Shown here one piece after another: positions 50,427 through 59,158 of a DNA stretch of 64,000 bases. The number at the start of each line of letters is the position of its first letter. The stretch's first letter is position 1. The position numbers and the translations under genes were made by a program. The DNA comes from an uncultured Lachnospiraceae bacterium. GTDB taxonomy: Bacteria > Bacillota > Clostridia > Lachnospirales > Lachnospiraceae. Location: the NCBI GenBank assembly GCA_910579505.1, contig CAJTTZ010000005.1, positions 124,001 to 188,000 of the forward strand. The letters are read 5' to 3'. Below the pieces are notes generated by a model, which had not been told where the DNA came from, made no database searches, and saw only the letters and a program-made list of their open reading frames with translations.

Positions 50427-51404
50427 ATGATGCAGGGCAGAAGGGAAACACTTGAAAAAACAGTAATGCGTGATTATGGAAATATTGCGGGCATCGTTGT
50501 ATTAAAGGACGGCGGGACACTATATGAAAATTATTTTAATGAGTGTACCGCTAACAGTCGGATTCATGTATATTCCGTAACGAAAAGTATCATTTCCATA
50601 CTGATAGGAATTGCGGTGGACAAAGGTTACATCAAAAATCCCGACCAAAAAGTATTGGATTTTTTCCCTGCATATGAAATCAAAAAGACAGAGAAGACAA
50701 TTCAAAATATTACCCTAAAGAATTTATTGACAATGACTGCGCCGTATAAATACAAATGGAATCCTTATATAAAGTATTTTACAAGTGATGACTGGGTAAA
50801 ATTCTCACTCGATTTGTTGGGCGGCAGGGGACAGGTCGGCAAATTCAGGTATGCGCCACTGATTGGCCCGGATATTATGTCAGGCATTCTCGGCAGGGCG
50901 ACAGGACAACCCGTCCTAAATTTTGCGCAAGAAAATTTGTTTGCGCCACTGGGAATTGTTGTAGAAAAGAATATCATTTTTCAAAACAAGGAGGAACAGC
51001 TTGCGTTTAACCAGGCTACGGACATCAGCGGATGGGTGGCTGACCCTATGGGCGTAAATACGGCGGGCTGGGGACTTACACTCTCTCCCATGGATATGGC
51101 GAAACTCGGCCAGTTATATTTAAATCACGGAATGTGGAATGGCAGACAAATCGTATCGGATAGATGGGTAGAAGAAAGCACGAAGGAGCACAGCCGATGG
51201 AAAACGCAAAATCTGCCGTACGGTTATTTGTGGTGGATTTATCAAGATGGCTTTGCAGCCATGGGGGATGGGGGAAATACCATTTTTGTCAACACGAAAA
51301 AAAACATGGTGTTTGCAATCGCCTCTCTGTTCAGACCCAGGGCAAGGGATAGAATAGAATTGATCCGGGAGTATATCGAGCCGGTGTTTGATGACTGTGT
51401 ATAG
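50427..51404 (+). CDS. Beta-lactamase-fold serine hydrolase
   Basis: A 325-residue class C beta-lactamase/DD-peptidase-like protein without a signal peptide. The Ser-x-x-Lys motif is SVTK (Ser50) in HVYSVTKSIISILIG; a Gly-rich GGQ-like strand and GDGGNTIFVN near the C-terminus resemble the third motif of esterase EstB-type members. The substrate is unknown; carboxylesterases and 6-aminohexanoate-dimer hydrolases share this fold. ATG at 50427 follows AAAGGAG; the TTG at 50355 lacks a site. The gene is visibly richer in A/T (many AAA, ATT, TTT codons) than the genes on either side, suggesting acquisition. Confidence 0.82.
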   Translation: MMQGRRETLEKTVMRDYGNIAGIVVLKDGGTLYENYFNECTANSRIHVYSVTKSIISILIGIAVDKGYIKNPDQKVLDFFPAYEIKKTEKTIQNITLKNLLTMTAPYKYKWNPYIKYFTSDDWVKFSLDLLGGRGQVGKFRYAPLIGPDIMSGILGRATGQPVLNFAQENLFAPLGIVVEKNIIFQNKEEQLAFNQATDISGWVADPMGVNTAGWGLTLSPMDMAKLGQLYLNHGMWNGRQIVSDRWVEESTKEHSRWKTQNLPYGYLWWIYQDGFAAMGDGGNTIFVNTKKNMVFAIASLFRPRARDRIELIREYIEPVFDDCV

Positions 51405-51434
51405 GGGGACGGCGACTGGGCGGCGAATTGCGCA

Positions 51435-51463
51435 TTGAAAACAGCCTCAAGATATGGTACAGT
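51435..51463 (+). promoter_or_regulatory. Promoter for pyrE
   Basis: TTGAAA (51435-51440), a 17-base spacer and TACAGT (51458-51463), about 70 bases before the pyrE ATG. No PyrR-type attenuator was seen. Confidence 0.62.
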
Positions 51464-51535
51464 GGGTTGTGTGAGAGATATTTCCATATCTCAAACATAG
51501 CGCAAGTGTCAGCAAAGGAAGATGAGGATAAAACG

Positions 51536-52213
51536 ATGGAACAGTACAAGCAGGAATTTATCGGCTTTATGATAGAGAGCCGGGTGTTGCAGTTTGGGGA
51601 CTTTACTTTAAAGAGCGGCAGGAAATCCCCGTTTTTTATGAATGCGGGCGCTTATGTGACCGGCGCGCAGCTGCGGAAACTGGGCGAATACTATGCGAAG
51701 GCGATTCACGACAATTACGGGTTAGATTTTGACGTGCTGTTTGGCCCCGCTTACAAGGGCATTCCCCTCACAGTGGCGACGACCATGGCGATCAGCGAAC
51801 TTTACGGAAGGGAGATCCGTTACTGTTCCAACAGAAAAGAAGTGAAGGATCACGGCGACACCGGGATTCTGCTTGGCTCCAAACTGAAAGACGGCGACAG
51901 GGTAGTCATCATAGAGGATGTGACGACTTCCGGGAAATCTATTGAGGAGACATTCCCTATTATCAAGGCGCAGGCGGACGTTTCCGTCAAGGGACTGATG
52001 GTGTCCTTAAACCGTATGGAAAAAGGGCTTTCAAGCGACAGCAGTGCGCTCGATGAGATCAAGGAGAAGTACGGATTTAAGACAGGCGCAATTGTAACCA
52101 TGGAAGAAGTCGTAGAGTGCCTTTACAACAAGCCTGTTGACGGTAAGATTTATATCGACGACGACATAAAGGGACGGATTGACGCTTATTATGAAACTTA
52201 CGGCGCAAAGTAA
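51536..52213 (+). CDS. pyrE: Orotate phosphoribosyltransferase
   Basis: A 225-residue enzyme of pyrimidine synthesis converting orotate and PRPP to OMP. The PRPP-binding motif is VVIIEDVTTSGKSIEE near residue 123, and the early FTLKSGRKSPFFMNAG is diagnostic of PyrE. ATG at 51536 is chosen, with GATGAGGA upstream; the longer frame is not supported. It stands apart from other pyr genes in this window. Confidence 0.96.
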   Translation: MEQYKQEFIGFMIESRVLQFGDFTLKSGRKSPFFMNAGAYVTGAQLRKLGEYYAKAIHDNYGLDFDVLFGPAYKGIPLTVATTMAISELYGREIRYCSNRKEVKDHGDTGILLGSKLKDGDRVVIIEDVTTSGKSIEETFPIIKAQADVSVKGLMVSLNRMEKGLSSDSSALDEIKEKYGFKTGAIVTMEEVVECLYNKPVDGKIYIDDDIKGRIDAYYETYGAK

Positions 52214-52255
52214 AGCATGCGGACATGCGAAGAACGCTTCGGAATGGAGGGAAAT

Positions 52256-52408
52256 ATGGAAGAGAGAACTTATAAGATCATGGGCGGGGCAGGAGCCCTA
52301 AATCTTGCATTTGGCGTGGTGGTCATGGTGGTAGGCATAGCAGGGGGCGTGCTCTTAGTCATCAGCGGCGCGAAGCTTCTGGCAGGAAGAAACAAGATCC
52401 TGTTTTAA
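52256..52408 (+). CDS. Small single- or double-pass membrane protein
   Basis: A 50-residue protein made of a short polar start (MEERTYKIMGG) and a long Gly/Val-rich hydrophobic stretch (GALNLAFGVVVMVVGIAGGVLLVISGA) ending in a basic tail (GRNKILF). GGAGGGA precedes the ATG at proper distance. It follows pyrE by 42 bases and ends at a terminator, so it is probably cotranscribed with pyrE. Function unknown. Confidence 0.72.
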   Translation: MEERTYKIMGGAGALNLAFGVVVMVVGIAGGVLLVISGAKLLAGRNKILF

Positions 52409-52412
52409 AGAA

Positions 52413-52453
52413 AAGGGAGGGCGTTTTCGGCGAGGACGAGGATGCCCTCTTTT
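52413..52453 (+). terminator. Intrinsic terminator
   Basis: GAGGGC (52417-52422) pairs with GCCCTC (52444-52449), extended by AAAAG/CTTTT, with TTTT at 52450-52453. Confidence 0.78.
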
Positions 52454-52494
52454 GCGCGAATAGGCAGAGCCGGAACGCGGGGAGGACGGACGCG

Positions 52495-52809
52495 GTGAAA
52501 AAAGATTTCATGTTTACCAATAAGGAGCATACGCTCAAAGGGATTATGGCTACGATTCTGGGCGTGATCTCGCTGGTGTCTCTGGTTTTCATAATTGTGG
52601 ACAGCTATGCGAGGGCGGGGGAGGTTCCCCTGCAGTACGGGGCAGTGGCGTTCCTGACGATGATTTTTGCCTTTGTAGGTATTGCGCTGGGAGTCATGTC
52701 CAAATCGGACCGGGATAAGTTTTATTTTTTTAGTTATCTGGGCATTGTATTAAATGTACTTGTGCTGGCGGCGCTCAGCGTGATCTTGTATGCGGGGGCG
52801 TATGCCTGA
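52495..52809 (+). CDS. Small membrane protein, DUF6142-like
   Basis: A 104-residue protein with three hydrophobic helices (IMATILGVISLVSLVFIIVD; AVAFLTMIFAFVGIALGVMS; FSYLGIVLNVLVLAALSVIL) and a basic N-terminus. The conserved KSDRDKFYFFSYLGI stretch between helices 2 and 3 is typical of small Clostridial membrane proteins labelled DUF6142. GTG start with GGGGAGGAC upstream. Function unknown. The M29-like gene follows after 29 bases. Confidence 0.65.
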   Translation: MKKDFMFTNKEHTLKGIMATILGVISLVSLVFIIVDSYARAGEVPLQYGAVAFLTMIFAFVGIALGVMSKSDRDKFYFFSYLGIVLNVLVLAALSVILYAGAYA

Positions 52810-52838
52810 CGTAGAAAAAGGAGGTTTGTGGCAGTCTT

Positions 52839-54902
52839 ATGAAAAAGGAAGAGTTAGTTGCGGAGCGTTATGGGCTTGCTCTGGAGCGGATCAGGGAAAT
52901 ACCGAATGAGTCAATCTGCGCAGAGGCTTACCGGGATTATTTTATGCAGATGGCAAAGTTTGTTTTGCTGATGGATCGGACCTATGGGTTGGTGGAAGGC
53001 GGCGCGCTCAGACAGATGGGAATGGAGGAGCTGAAAGAGCACAACCACTCGCTCTATGCGGATATTCTGCCGGCGCATTACGGGGAAAGCTACGCGAACC
53101 CGGATTATGCAACGGATCGACTGGGCAAGTCAATCGGACAGTGCCTGTCTTTTTTGTATACGGAGCTCCGCGCCATGATTCCGGCAGCATATGAACAGAA
53201 CCGCTTTTCCATGACGATACGGGCAGAACTTTTGCTGGAAGTTTATCAGCTTTTTGCCTGCGCGAAGGAGGAGAACAGGGAGCCGGATGCGGAGGAGCTG
53301 CGGCAGTGTCTTTACTGGTATGTGAGCGATTATTACGAGGCGGAGTTTGAGGAAAAGAGCATGGCGCTTCTGGACGCGGATCGGGATTTTGCCCGCCGTA
53401 TCATTATGGAAAGCGATCTGTCTGATCTGCGCTACCTCTATTATTTTGGCGAGTATGTCACGGAAAACGAGCTGAAAACGGCGGCGCATCTGAATGAAAT
53501 GCCATCAGATAAAATAAAGCTGATGGCGGACACGTACACGGAAGGCTACCGTATCGGCTTTGAGGTGACGAACAAGGATATTTCCATTAAAGAAACGGTG
53601 ACAATCCGCTATTTTCTGGGTTTTGAGCGGGTGCTCAGACAGGCGGTCCTCAATTTTGACCAAATCGGTCTACAGTCAACCTTCTGCCGGGCGGGTGTGA
53701 ATATCTTTCAGGGCAGGAGCGTGAACAAAAACGGTTACTGCGGCGCGAATCCCAATAAACAGTACGACTATGACCATAAGGAGGATATGGCGCTTTTCCT
53801 GGACGGCGCGCTGGCGGAGAGAAAGACGGAGGCGGTTCGGAATGTGTTTGAGCGGCATAAGGAACTGGCGGCGCTTTACGGCGGTCCGGCGGTGGTGGAG
53901 AGCTTCGGGGAGGAGCCCTTTGTGCCGGAGAATAAGGAGACGGCCTGCCGCTTAAGTGAAAAACAGCAGAAGCTTTCGGTTTCCAACGCGGGAAAAATAG
54001 CCGATATCCAAAATGAGTATATCAGGGGCGAGGAGCACAGCTTTACGATTATCGCTTTCCCTGTACCGCAGATCGGTGAGCGGTACGAGGAAATTTTCGA
54101 CGACGTGGTGCGCATCAATACGTTGGATTATATGCTTTACCGGGATATCCAGCAGAAGATTATCGACGTGCTGGACAAGGGATCGACCGTATTGGTCAAA
54201 GGTATGAACGGGAATGAGACCGACATAAAAGTGCAGCTTCACAAGCTGGATGATCCGAAAACCCAGACTAATTTTGAAAACTGTGTGGCGGACGTCAATA
54301 TCCCTGTGGGAGAGGTGTTTACTTCGCCGCTCCTCGCGGGTACAGAGGGGCTTTTGCATGTGCCGCGCGTGTTTTTGCACGAGCTGGAGTACAGGGACCT
54401 GAGACTTCATTTTAAGGACGGTTTCGTGACGGATTACAGCTGCGGCAACTTTGCGGGGGCGGAGGACAACCGCAAGTATATCAGGGACAATGTGTTCCAT
54501 CACCATGAAAAACTTCCGCTGGGAGAGTTCGCCATCGGCACGAACACGACGGCGTTCTCTGTGGCGAGAAAATACGGGATTGAGGATAAACTGCCGATTC
54601 TGATTGCGGAAAAGACAGGACCGCATTTTGCGCTGGGGGACACCTGCTATTCCCATGAGGAGGAGGTCAAGAGTTACAACCCGGACGGCAAGGAGATTGT
54701 GGCGAAGGAGAACGAGGTGTCAGTTTTGCGTGACACGGATGTCAGCAAGGCGTATTTCCAGTGCCACACGGATATTACGATCCCCTATGACGAGCTGGCG
54801 GAACTTTCGGTATTGACCGAAGCAGGAGAGAAGCAAGTGATTATCCAAGACGGTCAATTTGTGCTGCCGGGCTGCGAGGAGTTGAACCGGGCATTAAAGT
54901 GA
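52839..54902 (+). CDS. M29-like metallo-aminopeptidase with long N-terminal extension
   Basis: A 687-residue cytoplasmic protein. The C-terminal 370 residues resemble thermophilic M29 aminopeptidases (AmpS): NVKGMNGNETDIK-like beta region, VADVNIPVGEVFTSPLLAGTEG, HHHEKLPLGEFAIGTNTTAF and EKTGPHFALGDTCYSHEEE, supplying the Glu and His metal ligands. The N-terminal 300 residues have no recognisable family, are helical and charged, and are absent from ordinary M29 enzymes of about 410 residues. AAGGAGG precedes the ATG. Peptidase activity is likely but the extension may alter substrate or oligomeric state. Confidence 0.78.
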   Translation: MKKEELVAERYGLALERIREIPNESICAEAYRDYFMQMAKFVLLMDRTYGLVEGGALRQMGMEELKEHNHSLYADILPAHYGESYANPDYATDRLGKSIGQCLSFLYTELRAMIPAAYEQNRFSMTIRAELLLEVYQLFACAKEENREPDAEELRQCLYWYVSDYYEAEFEEKSMALLDADRDFARRIIMESDLSDLRYLYYFGEYVTENELKTAAHLNEMPSDKIKLMADTYTEGYRIGFEVTNKDISIKETVTIRYFLGFERVLRQAVLNFDQIGLQSTFCRAGVNIFQGRSVNKNGYCGANPNKQYDYDHKEDMALFLDGALAERKTEAVRNVFERHKELAALYGGPAVVESFGEEPFVPENKETACRLSEKQQKLSVSNAGKIADIQNEYIRGEEHSFTIIAFPVPQIGERYEEIFDDVVRINTLDYMLYRDIQQKIIDVLDKGSTVLVKGMNGNETDIKVQLHKLDDPKTQTNFENCVADVNIPVGEVFTSPLLAGTEGLLHVPRVFLHELEYRDLRLHFKDGFVTDYSCGNFAGAEDNRKYIRDNVFHHHEKLPLGEFAIGTNTTAFSVARKYGIEDKLPILIAEKTGPHFALGDTCYSHEEEVKSYNPDGKEIVAKENEVSVLRDTDVSKAYFQCHTDITIPYDELAELSVLTEAGEKQVIIQDGQFVLPGCEELNRALK

Positions 54903-54949
54903 GAGGCGGCTCAGTCCGCGCCATGTTCTGGCTGAACTGAGAAAATGGG

Positions 54950-54978
54950 TTGCGCAATCGGGGAAAATCTAGTACACT
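54950..54978 (+). promoter_or_regulatory. Promoter for the purE-purD operon
   Basis: TTGCGC (54950-54955), a 17-base spacer and TACACT (54973-54978), about 58 bases before purE. No purine riboswitch was seen in the short leader. Confidence 0.55.
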
Positions 54979-55035
54979 GTAGAGTAAGAAACTTTGTTTT
55001 GACACAAGATATTGTGGTTGAGGAGGTAATTGCGG

Positions 55036-55545
55036 ATGGCACAGGTAGGTATCGTGATGGGCAGCGATTCGGATATGCCCGTTATGGCGAAAGCGGCGGA
55101 TATTTTGGAGGAGCTTGGCGTTTCCTATGAGATGACGATTATTTCCGCCCACAGGGAGCCGGACGTGTTCTTTGCGTATGCGAAGGGCGCGGAGGCAAAA
55201 GGTTTTAAGGTGATTATCGCGGGAGCCGGGAAAGCGGCCCATCTGCCGGGTATGTGCGCGGCGATTTTCCCCATGCCGGTGATCGGTGTGCCCATGAAGA
55301 CGTCTGACCTGGGCGGGGTGGATTCACTCTACTCTATTGTACAGATGCCCTCCGGCATTCCCGTTGCGACAGTGGCGATAAACGGCGGGCTAAACGCGGG
55401 TATTCTGGCGGCGAAGATCCTGGCTGTCTCGGATGCTGCGCTTCTGGAGCGGTTAAAGAAGTATTCGGAGAGCCTGAAGGAGAGCGTGCAGGAGAAGGAC
55501 GCGAAGCTGAAGGAAGTCGGGTATAAAACATATTTGAAGGCATAA
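55036..55545 (+). CDS. purE: N5-carboxyaminoimidazole ribonucleotide mutase PurE
   Basis: A 169-residue enzyme of purine synthesis. The N-terminal [13 protein letters not shown] and [35 protein letters not shown] are the PurE signature and substrate-binding segments. ATG at 55036 sits eight bases after AGGAGG; the TTG at 55030 is too close to that site. First gene of a purE-purM-purN-purD operon; no PurK is nearby, so it may use bicarbonate-derived substrate as a class II enzyme. Confidence 0.96.
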   Translation: MAQVGIVMGSDSDMPVMAKAADILEELGVSYEMTIISAHREPDVFFAYAKGAEAKGFKVIIAGAGKAAHLPGMCAAIFPMPVIGVPMKTSDLGGVDSLYSIVQMPSGIPVATVAINGGLNAGILAAKILAVSDAALLERLKKYSESLKESVQEKDAKLKEVGYKTYLKA

Positions 55546-55558
55546 AAAGGAGGCCGGT

Positions 55559-56584
55559 ATGGATTACAAGACAGCGGGTGTGGATATCGAGGCGGGCTAC
55601 CGTTCGGTGGAGCTGATGAAGCAGTATGTGAAGGGGACAATGAGGCCGGAGGTGTTAGGCGGGATCGGCGGTTTTTCCGGCGCCTTTTCCCTTGAGAAGA
55701 TTAAGGGCATGGAGAAGCCGGTGCTTCTGTCGGGCACGGACGGCGTGGGCACGAAGATACAGCTTGCTTTTCTGTTGGATAAGCATGATACCGTGGGTAT
55801 CGACTGTGTTGCCATGTGCGTCAACGACGTGGTGTGCGCGGGCGCGGAACCGCTGTTTTTCCTGGATTACATAGCCTGCGGCAAAAACTATCCTGAGAAG
55901 ATCGCGGCCATCGTGAAGGGTGTTGCAGAGGGGTGCAGGCAGTCGGGAGCGGCTCTGGTCGGCGGCGAGACGGCGGAGCATCCGGGGCTGATGCCGGAGG
56001 ATGAATACGATCTTGCCGGTTTTGCGGTGGGTGTTGCCGAGGAGAAGGATCTGATCACGGGGGCGGATGTGAAGCCCGGCGATGTACTTGTCGGCATTGC
56101 CTCTTCGGGAGTGCACAGCAACGGTTTTTCCCTTATAAGAAAAGTTTTCCATGTGAATAAAGAAACACTTTCCGTATATTATGATGAACTTGGCGCAACG
56201 CTTGGCGAGACACTGCTTACGCCCACCAAAATTTATGTGAAGGCGCTTCAGGAAGTAAGGAAGGCGGGCGTTACCATCAAAGGCTGCAGCCATATTACAG
56301 GCGGCGGCTTCTATGAGAATATTCCAAGAATGCTGCCGGACGGGGTCGGGGCAAAGGTGGAGAAGGGCAGTTTTGAGATACCGCCCATCTTTGCGTTGAT
56401 GCAAAGGACCGGAAGTCTGGAAGAAAAGATGATGTACAATACCTACAACATGGGACTCGGTATGGTGCTGGCGGTAAGTCCTGCGGACGCGGACAGGACC
56501 GTTGCCGCGCTTGCAAAGGCCGGCGAAAAAGCGTGGACCGTGGGCGAGGTCGTGGCAGGCGGGCACGAGGCGGTTATCGTATAA
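55559..56584 (+). CDS. purM: Phosphoribosylformylglycinamidine cyclo-ligase PurM
   Basis: A 341-residue ATP-dependent enzyme that closes the imidazole ring of AIR. The AIRS fold is clear: [49 protein letters not shown] and [24 protein letters not shown] precedes the ATG, 13 bases after purE. Length is normal. Confidence 0.97.
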   Translation: MDYKTAGVDIEAGYRSVELMKQYVKGTMRPEVLGGIGGFSGAFSLEKIKGMEKPVLLSGTDGVGTKIQLAFLLDKHDTVGIDCVAMCVNDVVCAGAEPLFFLDYIACGKNYPEKIAAIVKGVAEGCRQSGAALVGGETAEHPGLMPEDEYDLAGFAVGVAEEKDLITGADVKPGDVLVGIASSGVHSNGFSLIRKVFHVNKETLSVYYDELGATLGETLLTPTKIYVKALQEVRKAGVTIKGCSHITGGGFYENIPRMLPDGVGAKVEKGSFEIPPIFALMQRTGSLEEKMMYNTYNMGLGMVLAVSPADADRTVAALAKAGEKAWTVGEVVAGGHEAVIV

Positions 56585-56657
56585 GGGCCCAAATGGTTTA
56601 CATAAAGCAAACTGCTTTTACAAGAAGGGGATGGGGAGTTGCGATTGGAGGATCATC

Positions 56658-57284
56658 ATGCTTAAAGTGGTAGTATGCGTGTCGGGAGGCGGCACGAACT
56701 TGCAGGCAATTATTGACGGCATCGCGCGGGGAGCCATCTTTCACACAGAGATTGTCCGGGTGGTGTGCAACAATCCCGGGGCCCGCGCCCTCGAGAGGGC
56801 GAAAGCGGCGGGGATAGACAGCGTGTGTGTGTCGCCGAAAGATTACGGTGACAGGGAACAGTTTGAGGCGGCCCTGGTCCGCGCGGTGGAGGAGGCAGAG
56901 CCTGATCTCATCGTACTGGCGGGCTTTATGGTTAAGGCGCCGGCAGAGCTGATCAGAAAATACGAGCACAGGATTATCAATGTGCATCCGTCCCTCATAC
57001 CGGCTTTCTGCGGTACGGGATATTATGGGCTGCGGGTGCACGAGGCTGCGCTTGCGCGCGGCGTGAAGATCACAGGGGCTACAGTACATTTTGTGGATGA
57101 CGGGATGGATACCGGGCCGATTATCATGCAGAAAGCGGTGGAGGTGCATGAGGACGACACGCCGGAAACTTTGCAGAGACGGGTGATGGAGGAAGCCGAG
57201 TGGGTGATTCTTCCCTGGTGTATCAATCTGATCGCGGCAGGACAGGTGAAGGTGGAAAACGGACGGGTTATGGTCACAGAGTGA
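56658..57284 (+). CDS. purN: Phosphoribosylglycinamide formyltransferase PurN
   Basis: A 208-residue folate-dependent transformylase of purine synthesis. VCVSGGGTNLQAIIDGI binds the phosphate, NVHPSLIPAF holds the catalytic Asn/His pair, and GVKITGATVHFVDDGMDTGPIIMQ contains the catalytic Asp. ATG at 56658 after GGAGGATC is chosen; the frame open upstream overlaps purM without a site. A stretch GTTTACATAAAG just upstream is the reverse complement of the TTATGTAAAC repeat. Confidence 0.95.
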   Translation: MLKVVVCVSGGGTNLQAIIDGIARGAIFHTEIVRVVCNNPGARALERAKAAGIDSVCVSPKDYGDREQFEAALVRAVEEAEPDLIVLAGFMVKAPAELIRKYEHRIINVHPSLIPAFCGTGYYGLRVHEAALARGVKITGATVHFVDDGMDTGPIIMQKAVEVHEDDTPETLQRRVMEEAEWVILPWCINLIAAGQVKVENGRVMVTE

Positions 57285-57315
57285 AAGGTAGTATTTAGGA
57301 AGGGAACAGAAAACC

Positions 57316-58587
57316 ATGAAAATTTTGATTGTGGGAAGCGGCGGCAGGGAACACGCGATAGCAGCGGCTGTGGCGAAGAGTCCCCGGGCGGATAAAATTT
57401 ATTGCGCGCCCGGTAACGCGGGGATCGGACAGATAGCGGAATGCGTGCCAATCGGCGCCATGGAATTTGATAAACTGGTGGCTTTTGCGAAAGAGAAAGC
57501 CATTGACCTGACTATAGTAGGTATGGATGATCCGCTGGTGGGCGGTCTCGTGGATGAGATGGAGGCAGCGGGTCTTCGGGTGTTCGGCCCCCGGAAAAAC
57601 GCGGCGATTCTGGAGGGCAGCAAAGCGTTCTCCAAGGATCTGATGAAAAAATACAACATTCCCACGGCAGCCTACGAAAACTTTGACGATCCGCAGAAGG
57701 CCCTTGCCTATCTGGAGACGGCGAAGATGCCGGTGGTGTTAAAGGCGGACGGTCTTGCGCTGGGAAAAGGCGTGCTGATCTGCGAGACGCTTGAAGAGGC
57801 AAAAGACGGCGTGCGAACCATTATGGAGGATAAAAAGTTCGGGACGGCGGGTAACCGCATGGTGGTCGAGGAATTTATGACAGGACGTGAGGTTTCCGTA
57901 CTTTCCTTTGTGGATGGAAAGACGATAAAGATCATGTCGTCCGCGCAGGACCACAAGCGCGCGCTGGACGGGGACCAGGGACTGAATACCGGCGGCATGG
58001 GTACGTTTTCGCCGAGCCCTTTCTATACAAAAGAGGTGGATGCGTTCTGCCATAAGTATATCTATCAGGCCACCGTGGACGCCATGGCGGCGGAGGGCAG
58101 ACCTTTCAAAGGCGTGATTTTCTTCGGGCTGATGCTGACGGAGGACGGACCGAAGGTTCTGGAGTACAATGCCAGATTCGGGGATCCCGAGGCGCAGGTG
58201 GTGCTGCCCCGCATGAAAAACGATATGATTGATGTGGTGGAGGCGTGTATCGACGGGACGCTTGACCAGGTTGACCTTTCTTTTGAGGACAATGCGGCGG
58301 TCTGCGTCATTCTGGCATCGGAAGGATATCCTGTTTCCTACGAGAAGGGGTTTGTGATCGAGGGACTGGAAAACTTTGACGATAAGGATGGATATTACTG
58401 TTTCCACGCGGGTACCCGTTTAGATAATAACAGGATTGTCACAAATGGCGGCAGGGTGCTCGGCGTTACGGCGAAGGGCGCGACGCTGAAGGAGGCGCGG
58501 GCGAACGCCTATACGGCGACGCAGTGGGTGCATTTTGACCATCAGTATATGAGACATGATATCGGCAAGGCGATTGACGAGGCATAA
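57316..58587 (+). CDS. purD: Phosphoribosylamine-glycine ligase PurD
   Basis: A 423-residue ATP-grasp ligase. It begins LIVGSGGREHAIAAAVAKS, the PurD N-terminal nucleotide motif. The ATP-grasp core follows (PVVLKADGLALGKGVLIC; GREVSVLSFVDGKTIKIMSSAQDHKRALDGDQGLNTGGMG; LEYNARFGDPEAQ). It ends the pur operon; the next gene starts after a 61-base gap. Confidence 0.97.
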   Translation: MKILIVGSGGREHAIAAAVAKSPRADKIYCAPGNAGIGQIAECVPIGAMEFDKLVAFAKEKAIDLTIVGMDDPLVGGLVDEMEAAGLRVFGPRKNAAILEGSKAFSKDLMKKYNIPTAAYENFDDPQKALAYLETAKMPVVLKADGLALGKGVLICETLEEAKDGVRTIMEDKKFGTAGNRMVVEEFMTGREVSVLSFVDGKTIKIMSSAQDHKRALDGDQGLNTGGMGTFSPSPFYTKEVDAFCHKYIYQATVDAMAAEGRPFKGVIFFGLMLTEDGPKVLEYNARFGDPEAQVVLPRMKNDMIDVVEACIDGTLDQVDLSFEDNAAVCVILASEGYPVSYEKGFVIEGLENFDDKDGYYCFHAGTRLDNNRIVTNGGRVLGVTAKGATLKEARANAYTATQWVHFDHQYMRHDIGKAIDEA

Positions 58588-58648
58588 GCGCCGCAGTTTT
58601 GTAAAAGAGGGATAAAGCTATAAAAGAAGCGTAAAAGGGAGTGAAGTT

Positions 58649-59137
58649 ATGAGCAGGGAAGAAAGAATTGAGATGCTCAAGAAGGAATTTACCGAGATCA
58701 ATACCTATAACAGGCCCACCTACTGTTCTGAGTGCGGAGGTGTCATGGTATTTAAGGGTCTGGGAGAATACCAGTGCGAGAAATGCGGTTTTCTGGATTA
58801 TGACGACTATGGAAAGGCGCGCAATTATGTTGAGAAACATATGGGGGCCAACGCGGCGGAGGTCGCCAAGGCTACCGGGGTGTCGCAAAAATCCATAAGG
58901 GATATGCTCAAGGAAGGAAAGCTGGAGATAGCGCAAAATTCCGCCATTTTCCTAAAATGTGAAATTTGCGGCGCGACGATCCGCAGCGGCAAATACTGCC
59001 CTAAGTGTGAGATGAACTATCACCATGATCTTGAGGAGATGGCAAGAAAGGCAAGACACCGTGGCGATACATTTGGCTACAGCACCGAGCGGCGCAGGGG
59101 AGAGGAAGGCTCCAAGCGTTTCACAAGAGAACAGTAA
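58649..59137 (+). CDS. Zinc-ribbon and helix-turn-helix protein (YvyF-like)
   Basis: A 162-residue soluble protein. A zinc ribbon (CSECG...CEKCG, residues 26-47) is followed by a helix-turn-helix (NAAEVAKATGVSQKSIRDMLKEGKL, about 67-92) and a second Cys pair set (CEICG...CPKC, about 103-119). This order is known from flagellar operon proteins of the YvyF/TIGR03826 type, which are probable regulators. Here no flagellar gene is nearby; it lies between purD and an SH3 membrane protein. DNA binding is inferred. Confidence 0.72.
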   Translation: MSREERIEMLKKEFTEINTYNRPTYCSECGGVMVFKGLGEYQCEKCGFLDYDDYGKARNYVEKHMGANAAEVAKATGVSQKSIRDMLKEGKLEIAQNSAIFLKCEICGATIRSGKYCPKCEMNYHHDLEEMARKARHRGDTFGYSTERRRGEEGSKRFTREQ

Positions 59138-59158
59138 AACCTGGCAGAGGAGAACAGA

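Noticed and set aside
54903..55035. Possible purine riboswitch before purE
   Set aside because: The leader after the predicted start is only about 50 bases and shows no paired-loop purine aptamer core.
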